This document shows, piece after piece, positions 21,951-34,700 of a stretch of DNA of 64,000 nucleotides. Source of the DNA: Tolypeutes matacus (Eukaryota > Chordata > Mammalia > Cingulata > Chlamyphoridae). Positions within the stretch are counted from its first letter, which is position 1, and each line of letters opens with the position of its first letter. Below the pieces are notes generated by a model that was not told the origin of the DNA, did not search any database, and saw only the letters and a program-made list of their open reading frames with translations. The stretch is from positions 3,626,408-3,690,407 of the forward strand of contig JAKSZT010017954.1 of NCBI GenBank assembly GCA_026826555.1, written 5' to 3'. Position numbers and translations under genes: made by a program.

Positions 21951-22910
21951 GTTCTTAATACTATTATCCAGTAAGACTGACCAATAACCTAAAGCCATGC
22001 CTTAGAAGGTCTGGCAACAAGGCTCAAGCAGAAGGCTTGTGGCCTTCGCCTCCATTGTCCCCTGACCCAGGCCTCGGGGACAAGAGTCAACACAACTGGA
22101 GCTGAGACAGAAGGCAGAGCAAAGGCACACCCTGAGGGTCAGCCGAGAACTGGGCTCACCACCTGTGTCCCACTTGGGAATCTAAACAGACTGGACCATC
22201 AAACAAGGGGACAAAGAGGAATCCCCATCCTGTCTGTTTGCACTTATGGAGCTATTTCCTGGTCAGAAAGTCAGAAAGGGAGAAAAAACTCAGCAGCAGA
22301 GAACCTTTTTAAAAAAAAACACTGCAGAAAAATGAGGAGCCAGCATCTGGGAGACTCAGAGCAGAAGAGCAAACCTCTGAAAACAATCTACCGTAGAATC
22401 CAAAGGAAGCAAAAATGTGTGCCCTAAGACAGTGAGGGTTCTGTTTCCAGCAATATGGTAGACTAGGTTTCTTTTCTTTTTTTTTTTAATCTCTTTTCAT
22501 TTAATTCCTCCTGATACCATGTGCCAGATAAAAATATAACCCACGTGCTTTTTAAAGTACATAGCTGAGCTTGAAGGAAAGTACAAGACATCCCCAAATG
22601 TCCAAACCAAAGAAGGCTCTGGAAACCAGGTTGGTAAGCTGACGTTCAAGCTGCAGCTTCCCTGGAACATTGGCCAAGTCAGAAATCCAAGGGCTTGGGA
22701 TTTAAAGGCCATACGGGGCTCAGAGGACAGGAAGCTTGGAATTAAGACACCTGCCCAACGTCAGAAACTACAGGGCTACAATCCCCTTAAAAGTACGACT
22801 AGAAGCTCTTCACCCAGTGGCAAAGGGAGGTGGCGAGGAACCTTGAGTGCCTTGTCCTAAACTCTGGATGGAAAAAAAGTCACAGGAGACTTTCTAACAA
22901 CAAACCCTGA
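21951..22910. other. Unassigned intergenic sequence
   Basis: No exon, RNA gene or clear repeat recognised, apart from A- and T-rich tracts near 22310 and 22475. Confidence 0.4.
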
Positions 22911-22912
22911 GA

Positions 22913-23005
22913 GGGGAGTGGATGTAGCTCAAGCGGTTGAGCACCTGCTTCCCATGAACGAGGTCCTGGGTTCAATCCCTGTTACCTCCTCAAAACAAAA
23001 CAAAA
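22913..23005 (+). mobile_element. DAS-type SINE
   Basis: GAGTGGATGTAGCTCAAGCGGTTGAGCACC head, B box GGTTCAATCCC, CAAAACAAAACAAAACAACAA tail. Confidence 0.88.
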
Positions 23006-23179
23006 CAACAACTAAAACCCCGCCTGAGGGACTGGAGTTTGAGTTTTGATGATTGGGGTGATTCAGGAACTCAACAAGTTACTTTTAAGTGGTCCTGATA
23101 CTGAGCTCCTGGCGGAAAAACAAGTACAATTCTTCCCTGAAGGGATGAACTCCAGGCCTGGCAGAATTCCCACTGACCA

Positions 23180-23600
23180 CAAGCTCACAATCCAAAATTT
23201 AAAAATACACGAAGGAAAAGCCAACAGCCTTCAGAGACGCACAGCCCTGCCGACACCTTGCTTTGGGACCTGCGGCCCCCAGAAACGTGCGACGACACAA
23301 TTCTGTGGTTTTAAGCCACCCAGGGAGTGGGTGTGGCTCGAGTGGTTGAGCACCCACCTCCCACACGGGAGGTCTCTGGTTCAGTTCCCAACACCTCCTG
23401 AGAAAAACAAAAATGAACAACAAGCAAAACAAATGAAAAAAACCAACTCGGGAGCCAATATGGCTCAGTGGTTGAGCGCTGGCTTCCCACATGCGAGTTC
23501 CAGGGTTTGCTTCTTGATACCTCAAAAAAACAAATAAAAATAAAAAGCTGCCCAGTTTGTGGTACTTTGTTACAGCAGACACAGGAAACTTAGACACCCA
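23180..23600 (+). repeat. MLT1 LTR 3' part split by two DAS SINEs
   Basis: ACAGCCCTGCCGACACCTTG and TGTGGTTTTAAGCCACCCA (23307-23325) are the MLT1 3' region. It continues after the SINEs with CCCAGTTTGTGGTACTTTGTTACAGCAG (23551 on). SINE bodies lie at about 23326-23400 and 23447-23545. Confidence 0.85.
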
Positions 23601-23643
23601 CCCTCACCTGGAAGAGAAGGCTCACGACACAGCTCTCTCCAAG

Positions 23644-23830
23644 CCAGTGGCTCTCAAATGGGGCGAACCCTGTAGAGGACATTTGGCGATGTCTGGAGAC
23701 ATTTTTTGGGGGGTGCTACTGGCATCTAGTGGTTGGAGGATGCTGCTGAGTACCTACAATGCACAGGTCAGCCCCCCACCACAAAGCTCCAATGTCCGTC
23801 GCACTGAGGGTGAGAGACCCTGCGCTAAAG
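23644..23830 (+). mobile_element. MER5A (hAT-Charlie MITE)
   Basis: CAGTGGCTCTCAAATGGGGC start, then GGACATTTGGCGATGTCTGGAGACATTTTTTGG, GGTGCTACTGGCATCTAGTGG and CCTACAATGCACAGGTCAGCCCCCC, ending GAGAGACCCTGCG. Near full length (~185 bp). Confidence 0.9.
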
Positions 23831-26800
23831 CAGCCCTCCTCACTCATCTCTAATCACCAGCCTCCAGGACCCCCTTTAGACTCTCGATGTGGGTGAAACA
23901 CCCAACAGCGCCCAGCTGCTCACTTGAAATTTCCACACGGTGTTCTACTTCGTAAATCCCTTTAGAATCTGACCTTTTGTTCTCAGTTGAAACTTCCAAG
24001 CTAGCATCTGCTATAGGCAGCCCGTTTTTTGTTTGTTTGTTTGTTTGTTTGCTTGTTTTTGTTTTTTTCCGTTTTTATTTTAAAGGAAAGCAGAAGCAAC
24101 TGCATGGTCCCACTTTGGGAAGAGAATTAAATAGAATTTGGAGCAGGGGTGGGGACTGAGCTGGTGTGGACTGCAGTGGTGGTGGCGGGGTGCCCCAGTG
24201 CGCCCAGGAGAGCAGCTCTGGGATGCGCAAAGAACCTGAGACAGGGCTGGGAGTTAATTCCAGCTCAACCATTTGCCTGGTTCATGGCCTTCACCAGATC
24301 CTTCACCCTTGACCTTGCTGAGCCCCGGTTTTCCCGTCTCTAGTTTGGTAAGAAAATAAAACACATTTTACAGGTTGTTGTAAGAATCAGCTGTGGCACC
24401 CAACATGGCTCAGGGGGGCACTCAGATTTCTTTTTTACTCCATTGCCCCTCTTTGCTTTGCCTGCCTGGAGGGACATTGTTCAGACCATTCCGGGCCCTG
24501 CTGGGGAGACCTTGACCTTCTCCTCCCGAGGGAACTTGGGGGTAAAGAGAGTATGGAAGCTGGAAGGGAAGTGAGACCACCAGCCCCGGGCCCCATAGGG
24601 ACCTAGTCACCACGTCCTGCCTGTGATGCTTCCAACGCACCACCAGGTGTCACCCTTGGCCCACTCACCTCTGCAAAACAAGCCCACTGACAGGTCCTGC
24701 CACTGGGCTCTACGGATGGGGAGGGGGAGAAAGAGGCCCAGACCTTGGCCACATTCACAAGCCAAAACCAGAATGAGACCCGGATGTCCCGGTTCCTAGC
24801 CCTAGAGCTCTCTGCCCCCTTAGCCTCCCAGGCTTTGTTTAGGCCTTTCTTTTCCTTCTCTTCTTTCTCTTTCTTTATTTTTTATTTTATTTGCTGTAAA
24901 CGCTGCATATCTAATTGTGTATTAGAGGGCATTGATTATTTTTTGGCTTCCTTGGTTATAACCATTATCAGAGTGCCAAGGCTGTCTCCTCACTGCTTTC
25001 CTGTAAATCAACTACTTTCCATTTCTAATTAAGCAACTTGTTTTGAGTTTTAGCTGTTGACTTTCTGGCCATTACAATCACTCGGAATGAAAATCCAATT
25101 TCAAAATAAAATGATACTGTGAGTGTCCTTCTGTGTCTACCCAGCCATCCCCAGGACCGGGGCCAGCTAGGAGTGGCCATTGCACCCCTAGGACCCTGAC
25201 AGGGTCTCTGCCTTCCCATCCAACCTTAGTGGCCAGGAAAGGGCTTTCCCCGCAGCACCTGTCCTGAGGCTCCCTTCCCTGCCTGACTCCGTCCTCTGCA
25301 TCCTAAACTTTTTTACCACTTCCCCCTCGCCAAGCCAAGCGCTGGGCAGACACCCTGGTCTCTCTCCCACTCCCCAAGAGTGACCAAACAACGTGCTAAG
25401 ACTGGCGTGTTGGGTCCAGCGTAAACTCACGAGGCCCCATGACACAGGACAAATACCCTGACACCTGTTTCTAGAATCTGCTCTGGAACCTGCTCTTCAG
25501 GTACCTCCTGCCCCTTCTCTCACTCAGCCCTGTTGATTCCTCAAACCCACAATGTCAGGTAAGTCTTTCTGAGTGCACTCCCCTCCACCCCAGCACATAC
25601 TTCCTTTCTCTATCCCCCCCCCGCAGTCTCTCCACCTGCTCACAGAACAAGAAGAGGCATCCCACCCAGAGCTTGTTTAATGCCAATTTCTCTGCAGGGG
25701 GCAGAAACCACATCTGGTTCCCCATGTCCCTAACCCCTAGCCTGGGCGTCTGGTTCCCAGTGTCCCAAATTCCTGGCCTGGACCCTGTGGGTGCTCAACA
25801 GATAGCTGTGAGATGGCTTTATCCCCACCCCTGCCTGAATCTCCAGGCCTGCCCGCCCCCCTGCTTCATACACCCCCAGCTCTCCCCAACCGTCCATTCT
25901 AAAACATTGTTCTCCCCCTGTACCCCCTGCAAATCTAATAGTGCTCATTTTTTTTTTGCTGGTCTGAATTTATTTGACCATGAATATCTAGAATCTTCAT
26001 GCTTTTTATGATGATTTCCTTTAAAACAGGTTTTCTCGTAGTCTTCTTGACTTTATGCCTTGTTTGGAAAATAAGCATTACTCTCTTCATTCTTACTGGC
26101 AGTCCTTTGTCAACGGTCCTGGCACCTTCATGTCCCTCCTCATCTCCCGGTGGTCGTCTGCAACTGTAACTTTCATATTTTTCATCTTTTATCCCAGACT
26201 TCAGGTTTCGATCTTCTATCTTAAATTGCACTCGTTTTGTCTATTTTATCATTATTTTAAACCTCTTATCTTTTATCTCTTGTTAAGAGTAACTTTTAAG
26301 CCCAACTTCCTAGCTTTTTGTCTTTGTTTTTTTTTCCATTTTAACCTTATATTTGCTGATTTGAACTTTTTGTCATATTTAGCGCTCCTGTTTGTATTGT
26401 AAAGGCTTCGTGTCCTTGGTTCTGACTTTATTTTTTTCCTACTAAAATTTTCCCCATGATTTAAAAACATTCCTCATTTTAAATCTTTGCTGGCTCCTGG
26501 ACATTTTTTTTTCCATTTAAAATCCCTATTTTTCTCAGTGATTACATCTTCTTAATATTCCAGGCATCTGATCCCCACAATACACTCGCCACAGGATGCT
26601 GTGATTGTCATCAGCCCTGGTTTGCTGGTGAGCCAGAGAGCCATGAGGAAGAAAACCTGCCCATGGTCTAGTGAAGGGCGGAGGGATTGCAAACCTGGGG
26701 GGCGGGTTCAAGTCAGGGCTCTCACCTCTGCTTCCTCTCCCTGTCTCCCCACCCCTGCCCCTGCCTCATTCCAGGAGCCCACAGTGCACTCCAGGACAGC

Positions 26801-26930
26801 TGGACGCCCTATTGCCGCGGCCATCCTCCCAGTTGCCCTTGTGCTCAGACACAAGAGGCCACAGACTACCCTTCCCTGGCTTACCACTAGTCCCTCTGCA
26901 AATGTCACCCCGACTTACTGAAGCCTGTGG
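23831..26930. other. Intergenic: MIR fragment, simple repeats, candidate conserved block
   Basis: (TTTG)n at about 24027-24060. An antisense-type MIR piece is at about 24240-24395 (CCTTGCTGAGCCCCGGTTTTCCCGTCTC). A repeat-free AT-rich block lies at about 24880-25115. The part at 25950-26560 is T-rich and may be old L1. No exon supported. Confidence 0.45.
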
Positions 26931-26934
26931 TTGT

Positions 26935-27300
26935 TGCCTTAGTTTGCACTTGCTGCTATGACAAATACCAGAAATGGGTTGGCTTAAACCACAGGAATTC
27001 CTTCCCCTATTTTCTTTTTTTTTTTTTAACCCGGAGGTCCCGGGGATTGAACCCAGGTCCCTCCATATGAGAGATGGACGCCCAACCATTTGAGCCACAT
27101 CCGCCCCCATCCTTCCCCTATTTTCAACCAGGCTTATGAGGACTGGCCCCCATGTTGCACAACTCCAGGAGGTACTGTTCACACAGTGCCAAGCAGCAAT
27201 ACTGTGTGGGGCTCTTCCTGGTAGGTTCAAGGTCAAGGGGTCAAGGGGCAGCTGACTCTTGTACAGCTTCTCCCATTCGGGGGCCATCTTTGGGGTCGTA
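26935..27300 (-). repeat. MaLR LTR fragment, antisense, with inserted DAS SINE
   Basis: CTTAGTTTGCACTTGCTGCTATGACAAATACCAG and GGCTTAAACCACAGGAATTC are the inverted MLT1-type 3' end. A minus-strand SINE (27014-27110) interrupts it with the perfect duplication CCTTCCCCTATTTT at 27000-27013 and 27111-27124. Confidence 0.8.
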
Positions 27301-27449
27301 GATGGGTTCCTGACTCAAGCCAGCCAGTCAGATTTCTCCCCAAAACTTTCCCAGCAGGACCAACACTGTTCACCCAGGTCCCCCTAGAATGTTCAGCCCT
27401 TAGGCCTGACCTGACTCACCTCCTACCCACATTTTACCCCAGCCATAAA

Positions 27450-27760
27450 AGTAGAAGACGTTCATGAAAACGAACGACAGCAGGCACAAATGGTACCTAC
27501 TGTAGGATTCCGTTTGTGTAAAGAACGAAGTCATCCATGCCATTGGAATCAGGGCAGTTTTCCTCATGGGAGGGGACGGGCAGTTAGTGACTAGAAGTAG
27601 GCGTGAGGGGGCCTCTAGCGCCAGTATGTTCTATTTCCTGATCTGGGTGCTGGTAATATAGAAATGTTCAGTTCATGAAAATCCAACATGCTGTACCCTT
27701 ATGTTTGTGTACTTTTCTGTATCTAACATCTCAACAAAAAGTGTTTTAAATAAGAAAAAC
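27450..27760 (+). repeat. L1M 3' UTR end, sense
   Basis: TTCATGAAAATCCAACATGCTGTACCCTTATG, TTGTGTACTTTTCTGTATC and CTCAACAAAAAGTGTTT are the usual terminal L1M 3' UTR phrases. Confidence 0.6.
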
Positions 27761-28039
27761 ATACATGCATTCTCCTACAGGTGGAGGAGATGGCTTTCCC
27801 GGAGTCAAATGAGCTCTTGCTCTACCTGCTAATCATTGCCAATAAAAAGATTCAGGTCCACTGTCCCCCAGTCGTGACTCTGGGGAACGCTCTCAGGCTT
27901 GTAAGTTACAATCGATTTCAGCAAATCACCCCGCTGAGTTTCCAAGGCCCGAGGTAGAACCAGTTCATCCTAGAAGGCTCACCAGGAAGCCATACAGTGC
28001 ACACCCACACACTCAATGAATGTGTTCTTATTTGTTCTC

Positions 28040-28560
28040 CTTTTATTTTTATTTTTTTTTTAACAGCATTGAATTTATAGATTAATTTAGGGGAAAATTA
28101 TCTTTCCATCCATGAGCATGGTATATATTTCCATTTATCTAAGTGTTTTTTAAATTTATGTCAATAAGTTAATTTTACAATATTATGTATAAAGGTCTTG
28201 AGCAACTTCTGCTAAATGTATTCCCGAGTACCTTATATTTTGTTTTGGGCTGTTCAATAAATAGTGTTAGGACAATCAGCTGTCCATATGGGACAAAAGT
28301 AAAATTAGATTCCCACCTCCTACATAAGAAAAATCAACTCCAGATGAATTAAAGAATGATGTGTGAAAGCAAAATTGTAAAACTTTTCAAAGAAAATTCA
28401 AGATAGGGAAATGTATCAGATTGGAAAAAACACAAAACAATAGTGGCTTAAGTAAACTCTGTCTGATTTAAGATTATTTCTATCTCAGGTATAATCACTC
28501 TAGAGGTAGGCAATGAAAAACAGCTATGACTGATTCACAGCGATATAAAGCATTGGTTTT
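28040..28560. repeat. L1 ORF2 fragments, antisense then sense
   Basis: 28060-28250 resembles antisense L1 ORF2 (TTGAATTTATAGATTAATTTAGG). 28255-28420 resembles sense ORF2 (CAACTCCAGATGAATTAAAGA). Two orientations side by side fit a 5'-inverted (twin-primed) L1 copy. Confidence 0.55.
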
Positions 28561-28859
28561 CTAACTTTCTGGCCAGCCACGCTCGGCAAGTTGCTTTCAT
28601 GCTAGAGGTTACATCATAGCCCAAGATGCCTACTGCATTCTAGATGGCAGAATGGGGAAGATGCGGAAGGGAAATGTCCTAGAAGTTCCGCAAAACACTT
28701 TTTTCACATTTTATCAGCTAGACTTCAGTCTAATGGCCACACCCAGTTGGAAAAGAAATTGGGAAGTGTAGTCTTTTAGTGGGTGCCAATACGTCCAGCT
28801 AAAAACTGCAATTCATTCACTAAAGAAGGATAGAATGGATTTTGAAGGCTACCCACAGA

Positions 28860-29580
28860 ATCTGTCATGGAAAGTTTTTCTTAAACAAAGTGCAAAAAGC
28901 ACAAATATTAATGGAATAGATCGATGAGGTGACTAAATTAAAACTTAGTCTATATGACAAAACAAAGAGACAAATGTTAGTTTGGGGAAAAATGCAGTGC
29001 ATATAACTGACAAAGGATTGGGATCTATTATATATAAAGAATTTCTACAAATCACTAAGAAAAAGATAAAAATCCAATACATGAGACAGTTAAATGCAAT
29101 ACATGATCCTGGACTGGATATTATAATGGAGAAGAAAATGCCCAAAAGGACATTACTGGAAAAATTGAAAAAATTAGAATGTAGACTGTATCCTTTATAG
29201 CAACATTAAGTTTCTTGAACTTGATAATTGTACTTAATGTGGTTACATAAGTGAATATCCTTGTTCCTAGGAAATGGACAAGTATTAAGTTTCAAGGAGC
29301 ATTATGTATGCAATCTACTTTCAAATGTTTAGAAGATAGATGACAGATATAGATAGATATAGATAGATAGATAGATTGACACATAGATGATAGATAGATA
29401 TAGATAGATGAGAGCAAGAGATACAGTGATATAACAAATGTGGCAAAAAGTTACAAGTTGGTAAACCTGGGTATCTGGGTAAGGGATATATTGTAATTCT
29501 CTGTATTGTTTTTGTATTATTTTTGCAATTTTCCTTTATAAGTTTCAAATTATTTAAAAATAAAAAGTTTTAAAAAGAAA
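28860..29580 (+). repeat. L1M 3' end with (GATA)n tract
   Basis: CAACATTAAGTTTCTTGAACTTGATAATTG, CCTTGTTCCTAGGAAATG, TGGCAAAAAGTTACAAGTTGG, ending TTTCAAATTATTTAAAAATAAAAAG. A GATA-type microsatellite lies at about 29337-29412. Same family as the fragment at 18750-19616. Confidence 0.7.
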
Positions 29581-29589
29581 AAAAATAAA

Positions 29590-30106
29590 AAGATGAAACT
29601 CACCCTGATTCACTCAATAGAGATGGGCTTTGGTCTGAGGACCTGGCCAGGGGGATCCTGACAAACCAGCAATGTTAACACTGAGCCCCAGAGTATATAC
29701 ATCAGGAGCTGAAGCTGAGGTTGGAATGGGCTAAATTGGGCCGGGAGTCTTGAACAGCAAGTGAGACCCAGCCCGGGAGGGACTGCAAGCTGCTAGGGAG
29801 ACATGTTACCATCAGTGGGCAGATAGAGGAGGGCAGCCTCTAGGGACCCCCAGCCCAGCCCCCTGTTTCTCTCCCAGCATCCTTCTCTCTCCTCCACGGG
29901 GTGGGAGACCCAGACATAGCAGCTTTGGGCTCTGATTGGCCTATCCCTGGATTAATCACTTTGGCCTGGCAGGTATGAGGCCTGTGATTTGTTACTTTGG
30001 GGTGACGTGCCCACCCTGTGGCTAGGAAGGAGATGCCAATGAAGCTGAGTAAGCAGGTAAGTCTCGTGGTTTGGGGAGCATTTCCCTGAGGTTGGGTGTG
30101 GCAGGT
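29590..30106. other. Unique intergenic sequence
   Basis: Repeat-poor. 29910-30040 contains CTGATTGGCC, GGATTAATCAC and GGGGTGACGTGCCC, a cluster of common factor-binding words. No exon. Confidence 0.35.
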
Positions 30107-30512
30107 TGAACTATGAACCCTAATTTAGCCATGTCCTTAATCTTAATCCACATCCCCACTGGTGTGAATGCACTGTAAATAGGACTTTTGAAGTGGTCAC
30201 TTTCATTAAGGTGTGGCCCACTGAACCAGGGTAGATCTTAATCCTTATTACTTATAAGGCCACGAGGAGAAGCAGGAAGTTGGCAGGAACCTGGGTGAGA
30301 AAGGAGAGGACATGGCCATGTGACAGGAAAGCCAAGGAACCCCAAGGACGGCCAGCAAGCCAACACGAGCGCTGCAGTCACAGGAGAGAAAGCAAGCCTT
30401 GCCATACCTAGATTTTGGACTTCCCTCACCTCAAAACCATGAGCCAATAAATTCCTGTCATTTAAGTCAACGCATTATGTGATATTTGTCACAGCTCAGA
30501 CAAACTAAGACA
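30107..30512 (+). repeat. MaLR (MLT1-like) solo LTR, sense
   Basis: GTTGAACTATGAACCC start, CCACTGGTGTGAATGCACTGTAAATAGGAC, AAGGTGTGGCCCACTGAACC, AATAAATTCCTGTCATTTAAG (polyadenylation signal), end CAAACTAAGACA. About 405 bp, no internal region beside it. Confidence 0.85.
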
Positions 30513-31322
30513 ATGAAGTGTGCTCTTCTGTGCAGGAAACCTTAGAAATGGCCAGCAGAGAGCTGGAGAGTTGAAGAAGATACAGGAATTTCTTTTTGCT
30601 CTTAGGATGGGCAACTAAGGAGAAAGGATAGAGGCAGGAAAGAAACGATGGAAGAGAGAGTTCTGGGGAGTTCGGAGCAGCTGCTGAGCTCTTTCTTCAA
30701 GAAGAAATCAAATATTCAATGGTAAGTTGCATCAATTCTGCAGGTTCAATCACTTTGCCTCTCTGCAACTTCATTAATGCTTGCTGTTCACACCAATCTT
30801 TAGTAGGAATGGCTTTTTATAGAAATTATGGAAACTCAGCCCTAATGAATTGCATTCCATATCTTGGGCCACACGCTGGGTTTGTGAGGGCTGGGGGACG
30901 GCCCCTAAGAGAGCCCACAGCCAGAGGGGATCCTGAGGACCGAGTGGCTGGAGTAGGAGTCGGCCAACATCACTTTGCAAGGCACAGAGGCACCCCCACT
31001 GCCGTCAGTGTTATGCTTGTGTGGTCTAAAGCAGCTTCACACCCTCCTTGGAATGAGGTTCAGTATAGATGAATGACTAAATAAAATGGCAAAGATGCTG
31101 CCGGATCCCTCAGTTTCTCAATCATTACACCCACAGACACTCCCTCTCTTCCCCACGGCTTCTGTAGCTCTGCCCTCTTGGAATTCTCCTTCTGCCTTTT
31201 CCACTTCTTTTTCCCTTCCCTGGTTCTTCTTCCCAATGGGAGCAGGTCCTGGAGAAGAAGGAAGTTCTGACTGCCTTCCTTTGGCTTCCCCGAGGATTTA
31301 GTTGCAAGAGCTCTGGGAGCTG
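30513..31322. other. Unassigned sequence between two MaLR LTRs
   Basis: No exon seen and no MaLR internal similarity, so the LTRs at 30107 (sense) and 31323 (antisense) are independent solo LTRs. 31090-31320 is CT-rich. Confidence 0.4.
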
Positions 31323-31750
31323 TCTTAGTCTGTCAGAGTTGCTATGACAAATGCCACACAGCGGACTGGCTTAAACAACAGGGATTTACTGCTTCACGGT
31401 CCTGAGGCTAGAAGAAATCCAAATCAAGCTGTTGACAAGATGTGCTTTCTCCCGGAGTCAGTAGCATTGTGGTGCCAGCTTCTGGCTATCCTGGGCATTC
31501 CCCATTTGTATCTCTGCCTCCGATCAAGTGGCGATGTCCTCTCCTTTTGTCCACTCTTCTGGTTTCTGCTGCCTACTGGCATCTGGCTCCTCTCCCTGCT
31601 TCTTGAACTTCTGGTTTCTTCTCTTTATAAGACCCACCCTCACCCAGGTGGCCACACCTTAAGCCACACTAATGTCCTTCAAAGGTCCTCTTTACACGCG
31701 GCTCTCACCCACAGGGAGGTGGATTAAGATTAAGAGCATGTCGTTGCTGG
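31323..31750 (-). repeat. MaLR (MLT1-like) solo LTR, antisense
   Basis: GTCTTAGTCTGTCAGAGTTGCTATGAC start, GGCTTAAACAACAGGGATTTAC, CCTGAGGCTAGAAGAAATCC, and GTGGATTAAGATTAAGAGCATG near the end. Mirror image of the LTR at 30107. Confidence 0.85.
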
Positions 31751-34700
31751 GGTATGTAATTCAACCTGCGAGGGCCAGGCCAGGGAGGAAGGCCAGGAAA
31801 GAGTGCGCTAACGAGCTCATCACCTTTGGGGACCCCGAGGGGTCAGTCTTGCTGGGGACCCCCTGAGAGGCAGTGGGCAGCATGCCTCAGAATCATCCCA
31901 TGAACTGGGGTGTTCTCTCACCGACACCCAGGGTGCCCCTGCAGCATCAACTCCCCACCTGCAGCCAGACGATGCCTCCAGGCAGAGTCACTGGAAGCTG
32001 TATTCGGGTGACTCCCAGTGGGCCAAGGGCACAGGGGAGGAGCACAAAGCTTTGGCCACATGGGCAAAAGGGCCCCAAGCGGCTCCACGTGCCCTCCCAC
32101 CTGACCACTGAGTCTCACCGCCCCACCTGCAGGCCCCTTCCCACTGTGTCCACAGCACCAGTTCCTGCCTTCCCTGCCACATTTGGGTCAAGCTGGACAG
32201 CTCGTTCTTCCCGACACTTACTGCTCTGGCTCCTGGCTCCTGGGCTTTGCTTAGGCTTTTCCCCCTTCCTGGCCTGACCTCTCTCCTCTTCCATCCTTTA
32301 TGTCCAGCTCAGAGCATTGAATCATCCTCTGGTATTTATTCCTGCATGTGCCTTGGCTCCAAGAGGGTGGGCTCATCCACTCTGTCTCCTCTCCGTGTCC
32401 CCAGCATCTAACGCGGAGTCCTGCACATAGTAGATGGTCCCCAAAATGCATGCTTATTCGCATTTTGCAGATGAAGAGACACAGAGCTGAGAAGCAAATG
32501 ACTTCTGCTCCCCAGGTTCCTTATTGGGTACCAACAGACAGCTCAGCCCCGTGCAAGGCAATCCTGGGGCAGGAGTTATCATCCTAAAAGGGGAGGCATC
32601 TTGCTCCCTGCCGTCCAGGGGCATCAAGCCCGGTCAAGGAAAGAGTGACTTTTTAACCACAGGTTGGAAATGCAGGCATTCCGTGTGCTAGGCCACATGT
32701 GGGACTGAGAAGCAGTGGGGCCGGGAAGGAAAGCAACTCCATCCCTGCCCTTGGTGAAGTCACAGTCCCACAAGGGAGAAGAGAGCATCCTGGGAGAAGA
32801 AAACTCCCTGAAAGTTTCAGGTCACAGTGGGTGGAATGAAGGAGCTCAGAGAAGAGAGGAATCTTGGAGGACTTCTTGGAGGTGGCAGCTTGGGGCTGAG
32901 CCACAGAGACCAGAAAGGAAGCGTTTCCTGGCCGCCCCAGCCCTTGGTGACCCATGGTCCTGGCTTGCCTCACTTTTCCTTTCATCATTTCTCCGTGAGG
33001 GTCTGGTCTCCCCAAATATCCCAGGACCTCAAAGAGAACAAGAGACCCCACTGGGTGAGATGCAGGGGCCAGGTCTAATTCCATGACCAAATCCCCGAGG
33101 GACCTCTGGCAAATTCCTCCCCTTCTCTGGGGCTTGGTTTCCTCCTCTGTTCAGTGGGCTCATCATCCCTCCCCCTCAGAAGTTTACGCTGCGGTAAAGG
33201 AGACCAGGTGCCATTTCTGAGCTGGGAGTGGGCAATGCTCCTTAGAGATCATGCTACCTAGCCTTCTTGTTTCACGGATGGGGAAACTGAGACCCAGAGA
33301 CGCAAAGGGCCTGCCCAGGAGCATCCAGTCAGGCTCAACAAGTCCTTGCCTGCTACTGAGCTTTCAGGACAAAGAGAGCATGGGAAGCTGAAACCAGGGT
33401 CCCTCCCAGATTTGGTGGGAGGGTCTCCCCTTGGAGGGATGCTGTCTTCTTCAGCACCTCGGAAATGTTAATTGGGGGAAATTATGCAAAGGAGCCCAGA
33501 CTGGAGATGCTTATTTGAATCTCAACAAGGTGGCTAGAATAAAAATAGCAGGCGGAAGGAGATAAGTTCCAGATTGGAGGGCTGCCGGCCATGAGGCGCC
33601 CTGCCCTGAGGGGGTCCAGGCTCCTGGGCCCCGTTGGGGTGACCAGACTTCCCAGCCTGAGCGTGGACCCCAGCTCTAACGCTCCAGGGTCCCCACTGCC
33701 GTCTTGCTCCCGCTGCTCCTTGGAATGCAATCCTTTGCTCACTCTGGTCACCTAAGTGATGATACTAGACATGTGGCTCCTCTGCTTATAAACCCTCTGT
33801 GGCTACCCATTGCCCTCAGGGTAAAGCCAGGCCTGTCCTGCCTGGTCCTGCAGCCTCATCGCCCACCACGTCCCAGGCACTCCATGTGCCCAGCCAGGGG
33901 AACGTCAGCTCTGACGACCCCAGCTTTGTCCTTGACACTGAGCGTTTGCAAAGGTCATTCCTGCTGCCGGGAACAGCACCTCCTCTTTTCTACCAGGAAA
34001 GCGTCGTCATCTTTCAGGCATCAGCTCAAAGGCACCTTCCTGGCTCTTCCAGGCCAAGCTGGTGGTTTCTGGCCCTGCTCTTTCCTCAACATTCCAGAGA
34101 CTTCTCCCGTAGCGAATGCTGCGTCTGTGGGCCTGGGTGCCCATGGACGACTGTTCCCTAAGGTCAGGGCCACGTCTGTGTCATCCCCTGGGCCGGGCCT
34201 TGCCCAGAGCTGGCCCCTCCCTCCTGCACAGAGGGGGTCTGCAGTGTATAAGGGGGACGACCAGGGGGCTGCCTCCCTGTGCCCCTGCCAGGCACCCCAC
34301 CCTCCAGAGGTCCTTGAGGACAGCGCGGGGAAGGGAAGGAGAGAGTAGAGGGAGGCTGGTTATTAATTAAAAAGCAAGTCGTGTGCAGGTCCTGCTTCAT
34401 TTCAATAAAAACCGTCAAGGGTATTAATTGCCAGATCTGGCGATAGACGCGGGTTAGGTTTACCCAGGCAGGGTGAGGAATATCAATGAGCTCCAGCCCT
34501 GGGGCTCTGCTGGCGAGGCGAGGGGCCCCTGAGAAGGCGACCAGGTAATATTAACACCACGAGTTAGCTCTACCAAGCACTTTCCGGGGGCCAGCCGCAT
34601 CCCTCATGGCTGCTTTCACATGACTTACATCATCTAGCCCTCCCAGCAGCCATGTGAGGCTGCTCCTATTTTTATCCCCATTTTGTAGCCGAGGAAATCA

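Noticed and set aside
30107..31750. A MaLR provirus between the LTRs at 30.1 and 31.3 kb
   Set aside because: The LTRs are in opposite orientation and the sequence between lacks MaLR internal similarity.
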